Of a stretch of DNA of 64,000 nucleotides, positions 24,552 through 34,176 are shown in pieces. The notes beneath the pieces were generated by a model. That model was not told the DNA's origin. It searched no databases and saw nothing but the letters and a program-made list of their open reading frames with translations. The position numbers were made by a program, and so were the translations under genes. Every line of letters begins with the position of its first letter. Position 1 is the first letter of the stretch. The DNA comes from Rehmannia glutinosa (lineage: Eukaryota > Streptophyta > Magnoliopsida > Lamiales > Orobanchaceae), in contig CM071930.1 of NCBI GenBank assembly GCA_016081115.2, positions 37,299,335 through 37,363,334 of the forward strand, written 5' to 3'.

Positions 24552-25160
24552 GCGATCACTAGCCCAGGACCCCAAAAGTCTCTCCCCGCCGGACTTGCAC
24601 CGGGAAAATGCCTGGAGCTCGACTCTTCCTCTCTTCAAAGTGAAATGCCGATTAATCTTCATCTCTTCACACCAAGCTTTGATACTTGCCCCACTGAACT
24701 TTGTTCCATTATCTGAAACAAGGATCATCGGCAACCCAAATCGACAGACAATGTTTTGCCAAATAAACTTCATCATCGCATCCCCAGTTATTTTCGCAAA
24801 TGCTTCAGCCTCCACCCACTTGCTAAAGTAATATGTTGCCACCAAAAGGAACTTCCACTGACCCGAGGGGGGAGGGAAATGCCCCATTATATCTGTCCCC
24901 CATTTGGCAAAGGGGCAAGCCGAGCTCATAGTCATGAGCTCCTCTGCTGCTGATGTATGAGCGGCGCAGGCATTTGACATCTTTCACAAGCCTTCACTAA
25001 TTTCTGAGCCTCAGTCTTTAGGTGTGGCCAAAAGTATCCCACTCTCAGCACCTTCCTAATCAAAATTTGGCTCCCATATGGTTCCACCAACATCTTTGGG
25101 TTTTTCTAAGAGCTCCAAGATTGTTCATCTTGTTGCGAATTCTGACTTATCAAAAAAACT
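24552..25160 (-). pseudogene. Ty3/gypsy integrase fragment (Athila/Tat-like)
   Basis: Minus-strand peptide with the zinc-binding end CERCQ near 24990, first catalytic Asp in WGTDIMGHFPPPSG, FLLVATYYFSKWVEAEAFA, and second Asp in LVSDNGTKF. The WVEAE pattern resembles Athila/Tat-type integrases. The region expected to hold the catalytic Glu is not recognisable. Sequence diverges at about 24645, and element A begins at 24551. Upstream to about 25150 the HHCC region (GYFWPHLKTEAQKLVKA) continues. The flank contains no LTR, so this is an isolated relic. Confidence 0.8.
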
Positions 25161-25332
25161 TCTGCATTTGTTTGTGGCATCTACACATACCAAGGTTCTT
25201 GCTTTGCTAAGCAATGGGTCGTGATTTTCACCATCTTTAAGAGAACTGATGAAGATCTTGGGTTAACAACATATTGTTGTTTGGGTCGTATGCACATTGT
25301 TGCTATGGTTCACATCAAAAGACCACGTCATT
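25161..25332. other. Unassigned sequence
   Basis: No coding or repeat signal recognised between the gypsy relic and the next MITE. Confidence 0.5.
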
Positions 25333-25340
25333 CCCCTGAA

Positions 25341-26311
25341 TAAGGGTGTTCACAGTTCAGTTAACCGATAGAACCCGAAATTTTGGTTAGACCAAAAACC
25401 GAAAATTTGGTTCGGTTTTCGATTTGTCCTTCTTGGAAATTCACTTTTCGGTTCAGTTTTGGTTTTCAAGCTCGATGCACCGAACCGAATCGAAAACCAA
25501 AATGTTATTTATTTATTTATTCTTTAAGCATGCTATTTGAAATCATTCTTAACAAGTGTTTGACAATGTCACTTCACTATTGAGACTTAGAGAGAACATA
25601 ATCAAGGCTTGACCACGAGCTTGTAGCTCAAGTGGTATCGCTCACCCTTTATAAGGGTGTTGACTAGGGTTCGAACCTTGTATCTTTCAATTTCTTTGAA
25701 ACTTATATGCTCATCTCCAACCACTACTCCCAACTTATTGAAAAACATAATCAAGGTTTGAACCCTCAACTCCAAAGTCCAAAGAAAAGATGAACTAATC
25801 AAGGGCAGAAATAAGTGAAGCAAAAATAGTCATTTTGTGTCATTTTGTATCATTTTGTTGTATGATGTAGCAAATTGAGTTCGATGTTTGATCACTGATG
25901 TAGCTTTTTCATAGATTTCATGTTTTCAAGTTCATGGGAGTTTTTCGAAGATGTTCTCTGTTTAAAAGATTAGTTTGTTGATTGTTGTTGTTGTTACTTG
26001 TTAACTTGCTTTGCATTTCTATTAAAGTGCTTTAGTTTGTTTTTCAATTTGTTATTTATATTGCTTTTTTTTTTGTCAATTTGTTATTTAGTTACAATTG
26101 CACAGATTGCAGAAAGCTAGAAACAAGTTAGTTTATGCACAAATTGCAGAAAATTGTAGCAAATTTGGTTAACTAAAAACCAAATCGAAATAACCGAATT
26201 TAAATTCGGTTATGACCGAACCAAACCTCGTAATTCGGTTCAGTTTTCGGTTTAAAATTTAGTCGAACCGAATTTTCCATTCGATTTGGTCGCACGAAAT
26301 GAACACCCCTA
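25341..26311. mobile_element. hAT-like non-autonomous DNA element with GGTTCGGTT subterminal repeats
   Basis: Terminal inverted repeats TAAGGGTGTTCA (left) and TGAACACCCCTA (right). Imperfect 8-bp flanks CCCCTGAA (25333-25340) and CACCTAAA (26312-26319) agree at 6 of 8 positions. Both ends carry mirrored clusters of the AACCGAA/TTCGGTT motif (25360-25500 and 26180-26290). It has no transposase. The YAGGG-type start and 8-bp TSD suit the hAT superfamily. A SINE is inserted inside. Confidence 0.72.
25595..25761 (+). mobile_element. tRNA-derived SINE with 18-bp TSD
   Basis: The body at 25613-25743 has a pol III A box TAGCTCAAGTGG (25624-25635) and B box GGTTCGAACCT (25668-25678), 32 bp apart as in tRNA genes, then an unrelated tail ending in TTGAAAA. 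It is flanked by direct repeats aacataatcaaggcttga (25595-25612) and aacataatcaaggtttga (25744-25761), 17 of 18 identical. These are the hallmarks of LINE-mobilised SINE insertion. It lies within the hAT-like element 25341-26311. Confidence 0.88.
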
Positions 26312-26319
26312 CACCTAAA

Positions 26320-26652
26320 AAAAGGCATATTTTCTAAGAAACCCCATAAAATTAAATCAAAATAAACAATAACTCTTGGGTGGATGATATAACATTTGGA
26401 TGGGCGCCTCACGCTAGCTAGTAGCCACCATGTCCCAATATGTAATCAGCTGATGGATATCGAATATACGATAAGAACTCTTGTCAAATTAGGAGTGATC
26501 AAACTAAGCTATATTTAACAGATTATGAAAATGAAGTAAATGGACAGACGTCCAACTTATTTTTAATAAGCATCTTGGATATGATTCATCTTAACTTAAT
26601 ATTACAAGACTATCATCCAACCTGTTCTGCACAAAATCAAGCAAAATTGGGC
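26320..26652. other. Unassigned intergenic sequence
   Basis: No gene seen. A stretch near 26489 (taggagtgatcaaac) resembles the left end of the next MITE but has no partner. Confidence 0.5.
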
Positions 26653-26660
26653 GACAGAGG

Positions 26661-27001
26661 TAGGAGTGATAAAAGAATCGAACTACTCAATACTTGACTC
26701 AGAGATTGATTGTAAAACTTCACTTGAGCTAACGAACTAAGCTTGAACAAATTTTTTTGTTTGATAATACGTAAAGCTTAGCTCGAGCTCAACTTAATTA
26801 GGAAAAAAGGAATGAAATATGTGTAAAAATATCAAGCTATCCCAGCTTGAATCATGTTCTGCTTGAATAAAGGTCGTTCAAGCTCTATTCGATTGATAAT
26901 CAAACTAAACTTAACCACAAATTCTAAAGCTCAATAAAATTCAAAAAGTTTTGAACAGTACTATGTTCGACTCGACTTGACTCGATTCATTGACACCCCT
27001 A
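26661..27001. mobile_element. hAT-like MITE with 8-bp TSD
   Basis: A 341-bp element with ends TAGGAGTGATAA (left) and TTGACACCCCTA (right), an imperfect inverted repeat rich in GAATCGA/TCGATTC-like motifs, and no ORF. The flanks gacagagg (26653-26660) and gacggagg (27002-27009) agree at 7 of 8 positions, an 8-bp TSD. Family assignment to hAT rests on TSD length and the TAGGG-like end. Confidence 0.72.
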
Positions 27002-27009
27002 GACGGAGG

Positions 27010-28610
27010 TACAAGATATTTTCAGTTAGTGGCTTATTCCTTAGTAGCCTAGCTGTTATATCATATCTACATGGTAGATTATAGTATAAAACTTGTAAAG
27101 ATGATGAGCTACTATTGTGAAGGAAGTCAAAACGACAAAATAGAGACATGTGGAACCAAACGACAATGCAAGAGAATTTATGTCACTAGTCTACTGAGAC
27201 ATAAATGAGATGATATTAGGAAACATCAAATTCAAAACTAAGCAGTAAGCATGCTTTCACTTTGATTCCCAAACAACTTTTGGTTCCTTGAAAATCAGTG
27301 ACCAACTTTATTCTATCCACGGAGAAAGTGAGAAAGGAAAAGGGAAAAATAAGGGTAGTTCTCCAAGAGCACAGGATTTTGGATTGAAACAATTCAAAGA
27401 CATAAGCATGAATGACACCCGAGTGCTAATGTTTGTTGTTTTTAATTGCTTATGAACTGGGCCACTTCCAAATCCGGGCTTGTTGTGTTGCAACCAGACA
27501 TATTTACAATAAAATGTGGCCTTATCCAATGCATAAAGGCCAACCAAATGAGCCCCTAAAGTATTAAAAAAATTTTGGAGCCTGACTATCTCTCATGCAC
27601 AAAGAAATGGATGAGGGAAGGAGGAAAATAATCAAGAAACGTCTCAGTGATGACTCATACAGATTCTCCAGAAACTGAATTTATAGGTAAAGACTTGAAT
27701 AGATTCTCCAGAAAACAATTATCAGTATGGTAGGTTTTTAAGTGCTTAATTAGAATATACAAGTCATAGTAATCTGGTAAAAGTTAAGCCTCAATGTATC
27801 ACTAGTAAATGCATCTGCATTCAACCAAAAAAAGATGAAAGTAATCAAATGATCATCAATTGAGTTCATGGATACACTAATAATCATATGTGAAAGCTTC
27901 CAGGATGAAAAGTTTCAAACCCAAAAGGCAAACAGAGCACATGAACTGCTATTTTTTCCTGAATAAATCAATGTGTTCACACGCTATTTCCAGTTCTCTA
28001 TCGAATATAATGAATCAACTCATCAGGCTTCTCAGCTGTTTAACACCCCCACCACAAGTTAACATAAGAAACATACCATTATCAATCATATCATCCAATA
28101 CAAACATTTCATGCCAAAATGAAAAAGTCTTTTGTTGAAAGAGAAAAGGTGTGAAATTCCAACAAATCAGTCTAATTAATCCATCGTCTATTGAGAGAAA
28201 CATTGAAAATCTTTGGCAGCATTTCAATGATAATTTGTCTAATACCGCACAAAGGTCAAAAACTGTCGAAAACGAGAATTTTGGAGACTTTGCATTGTTT
28301 TCTGATACATAAACTGAATCATTAGACCTGAAATTCACACTAAACTCGTTCGAAATTTGAATGTAATATATATTTTTTTTGTAAAAGATTTTCCTTTAGA
28401 TACCACTATCTCAATCAGATCCAAAAAGGATTATCGCATAGATGGTATCTCACACAAATCACCAGTCACCAGATAATACAATAATCCAGGAAAAATCGCA
28501 ATAAACAACCAAACAATTTCTATTATTAATCAATGGATTCACTCAATTAATAATCGCTCATCATCCCATTGCTACAAGAAAATACTAATACATTCGTCAT
28601 TACTATGAAA
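27010..28610. other. Intergenic region, no gene recognised
   Basis: AT-rich, with only short chance frames. The only local structure noticed is a 14-bp direct repeat agattctccagaaa at 27661-27674 and 27701-27714. The right 200-300 bp may be the 3' UTR of the BolA-like gene. Confidence 0.5.
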
Positions 28611-28927
28611 TCAATACTGTTTATCAAGCCCAACTTCTTTAGGGGTCTTGGCAGTGATGAAGAGAGCGTGCAAACTGGACTGGAGCTCATCGGAGAGGAG
28701 TTCGTAGACCATACGGTGTCTCTTGATGAGGTTTTGGCCTTCAAATTTGGGGAAATAATTCTCAGATTGAAATGCATCTCGTTCGCGCCACCACCCATTG
28801 CTTTCACGACGGCGTGTCCAACATGCTGGTAGGAGACGTCCTCAACCTCCAAAACGGCATCTTGCAGCGTCGTTTCGAGCTTCGTCTTGATTCGACTTGC
28901 TCTTGAGATCAGCGTTCGCGATGCCAT
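28611..28927 (-). pseudogene. BolA1-like protein gene with a one-base frameshift
   Basis: The ATG at 28927 opens MASRTLISRASRIKTKLE, then LEVEDVSYQHVGHAVVKA with an HFNLRIISP-like strand. This is the BolA fold pattern, with the VGH(A) region and conserved His. Near 28744-28752 the frame shifts. The next frame continues the family signature (FEGQNLIKRHRMVY, LLSDELQ, LHALFITAKTP) and ends at a stop at 28611-28613, about 105 residues in total. BolA proteins pair with monothiol glutaredoxins in iron-sulfur and redox control. Length and both halves match plant BolA1-type proteins, so the lesion is either a recent pseudogenising deletion or a base-call error in the CCCCAAATTT run. There are no introns, so a processed copy is possible. 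Confidence 0.85.
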
Positions 28928-28929
28928 TT

Positions 28930-29872
28930 ACTCTATGCGCCTTGTGCAGCGTGTGCAAATTATAAGGAACTAGTCTTTTGCCGTGCAATACACCCACGTG
29001 TGATCCATATAAGAGCTACAATGTTAATTATTAATATATAAACATACAATACAAATTTCAAAACAAATCAAATTAAATCACGACACTTCAAAATTATAAA
29101 TATTGGATTTCTTTGTACACAACATCTATACTTCAAAATTATAAATTTTGGACTTCTTTGTACGCAATATTATCATCTGTTGGTTTTATTTTTTCGTCGT
29201 TACAAACTATAAATTTCAAACTCTTACGATATGTGACTCGTGAAAATAGCATACAATTGACCACGACTGAAAATTGGGTTCTTAATAGGAGAACTAATGA
29301 GAATAAGTAAATAAATTAATTATTCTGACTATTTGCTAATTTTTTTAACATTATTAGATGGTTTACTTTCTGATAATTGTTTTGGGATATTTTTGTTTCT
29401 TGAATAATTCGGTGTTCAATGGTGTAGTAATGTATTTTTATATTATTGTTTACGTTTAATTAGCAATTTCATTTTCCATCTTATATGGTAATTCAATTCA
29501 GTTTTTGAGAAGATGATATATTATTATTTAGTTTAATAAAGCATAACATCAACATGTATATTAAATTGTCCTTATTGTCAATATTATATGTTATACTTTT
29601 GAAAGTTTTGTATATCCAAAATATTATAGTTACACATCGGCGATCCACAGTAAATTAAAACACATCAACGTTAGATTTACAGAATTCTCGACATAAATTA
29701 TTTAATGGTTGATTTGTTTTTATTGATAGAATTGGATTCCAATCAATCAAATATTTAGAGTGTAAAAAAATAAATCATAAATTTATCATAATAAAATACT
29801 TATTCCAACATCTATAATTAAATATTAATATCTTAACGAAATTACTTTGACCGGGAGCCTATCAGTATTATA
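28930..29872. other. AT-rich intergenic DNA with a short tandem duplication
   Basis: No gene. Two imperfect 45-bp units (acttcaaaattataaat, then ttctttgtac) lie side by side at about 29085-29129 and 29130-29174, with a weaker third near 29205. The sequence upstream of the BolA start (28930-29000) could hold its promoter. Confidence 0.5.
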
Positions 29873-31568
29873 GTCTTTTTGATGATTCCAAAGGGAGAAA
29901 AAATGGAATGAGCTCATAACCATATGGTAAGATCAAATGAGATAGAAAAAGCTCACAAAAAAAGCTATAAGTTGTCACAAAAAAACTATAAGTTGTGGAT
30001 GGATTATGGATTATTGATCGTATAATGGAATATTTCTTATGACTAATCACTTATTTTTGACAGTGGGAGCTTTTAAGCTCTTGAGCTTTTAAGTTATATT
30101 TACAAAAGCTAAGTTTTTAGCTTTTAAATTGTTTTCATGCTTAGCATGTTGATAGGGGGAACTTTTAAAATCGTTTTGAAAAACAATTGCTCATATCCTT
30201 ATGATTTTCATCATGAAAAGTGTTGCTTACAATGGATAGTTGATTTTGACCGAAAAACTTGTTTCATTTTAAAATTTGCTCTCATAAAATTATTTTGGTT
30301 TGTAATCACCAAAAAGGAGGAGTTTGTTAGATAAATATTTTTACGGCAATTTCGTTGATTTCATATAATTGAGTTTTATACCAAAACAATGTCCCTAAAT
30401 GTTGTCCAAATACTTCAAAATATTTTCAATGATTTTTACTAAGTTTTTGAAGTACTTCAGGAACTTTATTTTTGACAAAAATCGGACAACTTCTCTGTTT
30501 TGAGGTCGATTGATTCCCCTATAGGGCAACCCGTACCTAAACGTGTTTAAAACTTGAAACCAGAGAATGTTGAGGGTGGTTAACCGGTGGATCAACCGGT
30601 GGGTTGACCGGTCAATCTAGGGGTTGATCGGTACCTGTAACAGGCATTTATCCCTCCTCTGTTTTAAAAGCTCCAGGCACAGGTCGACCCCGGGTTAACC
30701 GGTAGGGGGATGACCTGTGTCAGATTGCACTTAAACTTTTCGAAATTCAAATCTTTTCTACTGGTGGACCGGTCGACTCACCGATTGACCCATTCAAAAT
30801 CTGAGGATTTTGAACCTATGGGAGACAACAAAATTTACTTTTATCACTTTATCATTTTTATACATTATTTATGCATCTTGTGATCTTCTTTTTACAGACA
30901 AAATTCAAATATGAGGAGCCTATGTTGGGATTCAAATCATGAAGCTCCTCTATAAATACTTGAAAGAGATTGGAAGATCAACACAACACAAGCATACAAA
31001 GCAACAAGAAAAATTAGCAAATTCTCTTATTCTTCATTGTCAACATTCTTGTTGTATTTAGCCTAAGCTTTACACTTGCACATCTTGAGTATTAGGCTTC
31101 CTTCTTGATTACACTTGCACTTTTGAGTTGTAATATTTTCAAACAAAGTGTAATCTTGATTGTAATTCTCAACTCGTCGAAGACAAGAAAACCTTGTTAG
31201 TGTTCTTGTGGTAAGAACACACTTGGTTGTTTTTAGGTGTTGAAGAGTTTGGTGCTCTTCATTGTTGTAAGAAGATTGTGGTAATCTTCATATGTGGTGT
31301 TGTAAGAAGAGTGTGGTACTCTTCAAGGTAAAGGTTGTATTTGTTTGGTATCAATAAACTTTTTTCTTTTTGAAATCCATGTGGACATACCGGGTGGTAG
31401 AGCATTAGGCACTAGGTGGGTTGAAGCTCTATAAATCATCGTGTGTTGATTTATTTTCTGCACTTCTATTTCTTCACCATCTTCATATTCGAAAAAGAGA
31501 GCACAAATCGAAAATCGAAAAAATCTATTCACCCCCCTTCTAGATTTTCGTAGCCACTTGGACTAACA
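29873..31568 (+). mobile_element. 3' remnant of a copia element of the C family
   Basis: 29873-30324 matches the 3' internal region of element C (ttgatgattccaaaggg at C 48995 onward) and ends in a PPT (caaaaaggaggagttt). 30325-31568 is a 1244-bp LTR beginning TGTTAGATAAAT and ending GGACTAACA. A TATAAATA box is at 30951-30958. The 5' part of the element is absent. To the right the sequence enters Helitron Rep coding directly, so the copia element inserted in the Helitron and later lost its left side. The ACCGGTCG motifs of the LTR have decayed to ACCGGTTG/ACCGGTCAA forms. Confidence 0.88.
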
Positions 31569-32615
31569 CCACGTACCCAATGAAAACAAATTATATTACC
31601 TCCCATCTTCACAGATGGTGCTCGATATATAATACATGATTTCCAGGATGCAATAGTTATATGTCAATGGGCGGGCTATCCAAATTTGTGTATAACATTC
31701 ACTTGTAACCCCAAATGGCCAGAGATTGTACGATTTCTTGGTGAGAAGGATTTGAATCCTGAGGACCGATCGGACACTGTCTGTAGAATCTTTAAACTGA
31801 AATTGGATTATTTGATCAAAGATCTTCGACAGAACAAAATGATTAGGAAAGTAATAGTAGGTTATAATTTTTTTTAAATTTTTTTATTTCTATATATTTA
31901 GTTTTTATTTGTTTCTTACTTTTATCATTATTGTATCTTAATTTGACATTGCAGTAATATACATGATAGAATTTCAGAAGCGTGGATTATCTCATGCACA
32001 TATATTATTTTTTCTGGCGAAAGAAGACAAGTATCCAACTACATATGATTCATATTATTATGTTGTAGTGAGAGACCATATGATTCATGGTCCATGTGGT
32101 GATGTTAGAAAAAACTCTCTGTTTATGGTTGATGGTCGTTGCACTAAGTATTTTCCCAAAAAGTTTGTGGATGCAACGATTACTGATGAAGAAGGTTATC
32201 CGCGTTATAGACGAAGAAATGATGGGAGGATTGTTGAGAAAAATGGTGTTCCTTTTGATAACAGATATGTTGTGTTGCACAATCATCAGTTGCTGCTAAG
32301 GTATGGAGCTCACATTAATGTAGAATCGTGTAACTAGTCCAGGTCGATAAAATATTTGTTCAAGTATGTCAATAAAGGACACGACAGGTTGACAATTGGG
32401 GAAAATTGTTGACGAAGTAGCATGTATTATGATTGTAGGTATTTTTCGTCGTGTGAGGCAGCATGGAGATTACTGGGATTTGAAATCCAGTATAAATATC
32501 CTCCAGTTGAATGTCTTAACTTCCATCTTCCAAATGAATATAGTGTTATTTTCTTTGATTCTAAAAGAATAGACGATGTTCTAAAGAAAGAGTTAGTTAA
32601 AGAAAGCTTATTTTT
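31569..32615 (+). pseudogene. Helitron Rep (HUH endonuclease) N-terminal part, with an intron
   Basis: Reads as Helitron_like_N: DGARYIIHDFQDAIVICQWA, ITFTCNPKWPEI, then a 94-bp GT-AG intron (31861-31954). After splicing comes FQKRGLSHAHIL, which contains the HUH motif (HAH), then PCG and KYFPK elements, and IKYLFKYVNKGHD with the two catalytic tyrosines. An in-frame TAG (32335-32337) replaces Gln just before this motif, and a one-base loss occurs near 32420. The 32422-32610 frame carries the conserved YLSSCEA-like segment FSSCEAAWRLLGF. Rep would nick DNA and start rolling-circle transposition. Confidence 0.88.
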
Positions 32616-34061
32616 TGTAAGATCAAGCGGCTACGATAATCTAGAGGGGGGTGAATAGATTATATCCGATTTTACCTTCTTTTTCGAACAAAACAAGCCA
32701 AGACAATAATAAAGGTGCGGAATGTAAACAACACACGTCGATTTATAGAGGTTCAACCCACCTAGGGCCTAATCCTCTACCACCCCAGTATATCCGGGAT
32801 GGATTTCAAAAAGAAAAAAAAATTATTAATTACCAAAATTAATACAAACTCAACTTACAACGCTTTGAAGAGCACCACACTCTTCTTCAACACCACCTTT
32901 GGAGATTACCACAATCTCCCTTTGAAGATTACCACAATCTTCCTTCAACGGCACCTTTGAAGATCACCGCAATCTTCAATTTTGAAGAATACCAAATTCT
33001 TCAACACCTCAAGAGCACCACACTCTTGAAACTCCTATCACCTAGATCACCCAAGTGTATTCTTACCACAAGAATACTCACAAGGATGTCTTGTGTTGAA
33101 TGATGACCAAAAATCAAGATTACAACTCAATAATGAATATTACAATATGAGTGCAAAGTGTAATCAAGAATAGCCTAGACCTCAAGGATGTGAAAGTGAT
33201 AAGCTAGGCAAAATTACAACAAGAATAATAACTATGAAGAACAAATATTTGCTTGAAATGTATCTTGTTGTATTGTATCTCAAATTGTTGTATTGGTTGC
33301 TCCAAAACTTCCTCTATTTATAGGAGATGATTGATCAAGCATAGGCTCCTCTTCGGGGTTGAAAATCTACAGAAAAATACAATTAAAATCAAGAATATAG
33401 CTGTTAGAAATCAATCCCACATTTTAAGGAAAGTTTGTCTGTTGTCAAACGGTCAGAATTTGTTGTCAAAAGATAGGGCGACCGGTCGCACGTAAAAGAC
33501 GCGTTTGAAAAATACACACAAAATAACACAGGGCGACCGGTCGACGTACACCTCGACCGGTCGACGTCCACCCCAACCGGTCCCCCTCATGGATTTTCAA
33601 AGAGCAATTGTTTTGTTTTAATTTTTGCTCCCAGGTACCGGTCGACGGGGGGTCGACCGGTCGACGCCCTGGTCGACCTGGCCAATTTCCCTTCCGTCTC
33701 ATTTTTTGTTCCAAAATACATCTTCAGGTACGGGTTGCCCTCTACGGCGACCGGTTGACCTCGAGACAGAAATGTTGTCCGATTTTTGTAGAAAATAAAA
33801 CTCAAGAAATACTCCGAAAATTTAGTAAAAACATTTTAAACCAATCGGGAGTATTTAGACAACATTTAGGAATCTTGTTTTGAAGTAAAAACTTATAAAC
33901 ATAAAATTATTAAAAGTGTTGTCCAATAAAACTTTAAGAAATACTCCGGAAAATATTAAAATCATTTTAAATCATTTAGGAGTATTTGGACAATAATTAA
34001 AAACATTGTTTTGGTGTAAAAATAAAATCATCAAAATTAAGATAAAAACATGTATCAAACA
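32616..34061 (-). mobile_element. Solo LTR of the C copia family, TSD TTTTT
   Basis: A reversed LTR: the left edge (tgtaagatcaagcggctac) is the reverse complement of the family's 3' end, and the right edge is the reverse complement of TGTTAGATAAATG in diverged form. The TATA box (minus) is at 33315-33322. Clusters of GACCGGTC palindromes are at 33470-33770. It is flanked by TTTTT at 32611-32615 and 34062-34066. No internal region is present, so it arose by LTR-LTR recombination. Removing it with one TSD rejoins the Helitron frame. Confidence 0.88.
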
Positions 34062-34176
34062 TTTTTAGCGTGGATGGAAGCCAATAAAATATTTCCGGAA
34101 GTCAAGGAGCTGACTTACGCTGAATCTCCGACCAAATTCACCTGGAAACCAAATCTTAGAAAGTGGATGCCAAAAC
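34062..34176 (+). pseudogene. Helitron Rep/linker segment between two insertions
   Basis: A short in-frame stretch (AWMEANKIFPEVKELTYAES, then PTKFTWK), which is the conserved Helitron segment after Rep. It connects in frame with 32615 on the left, across the solo LTR, and with 52544 on the right, across the chromovirus. Confidence 0.88.

Noticed and set aside
24405..24650. C-terminal extension of the gypsy integrase frame
   Set aside because: The frame runs into element A's LTR and through sequence with no integrase similarity, so it is chance read-through.
25613..25685. Possible tRNA gene
   Set aside because: The A and B boxes are present, but no cloverleaf with a paired acceptor stem is evident, and flanking 18-bp direct repeats show a SINE insertion.
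28015..28338. Minus-strand frame of 107 codons downstream of the BolA-like gene
   Set aside because: No recognisable domain, ordinary AT-rich composition and no splice or promoter support.
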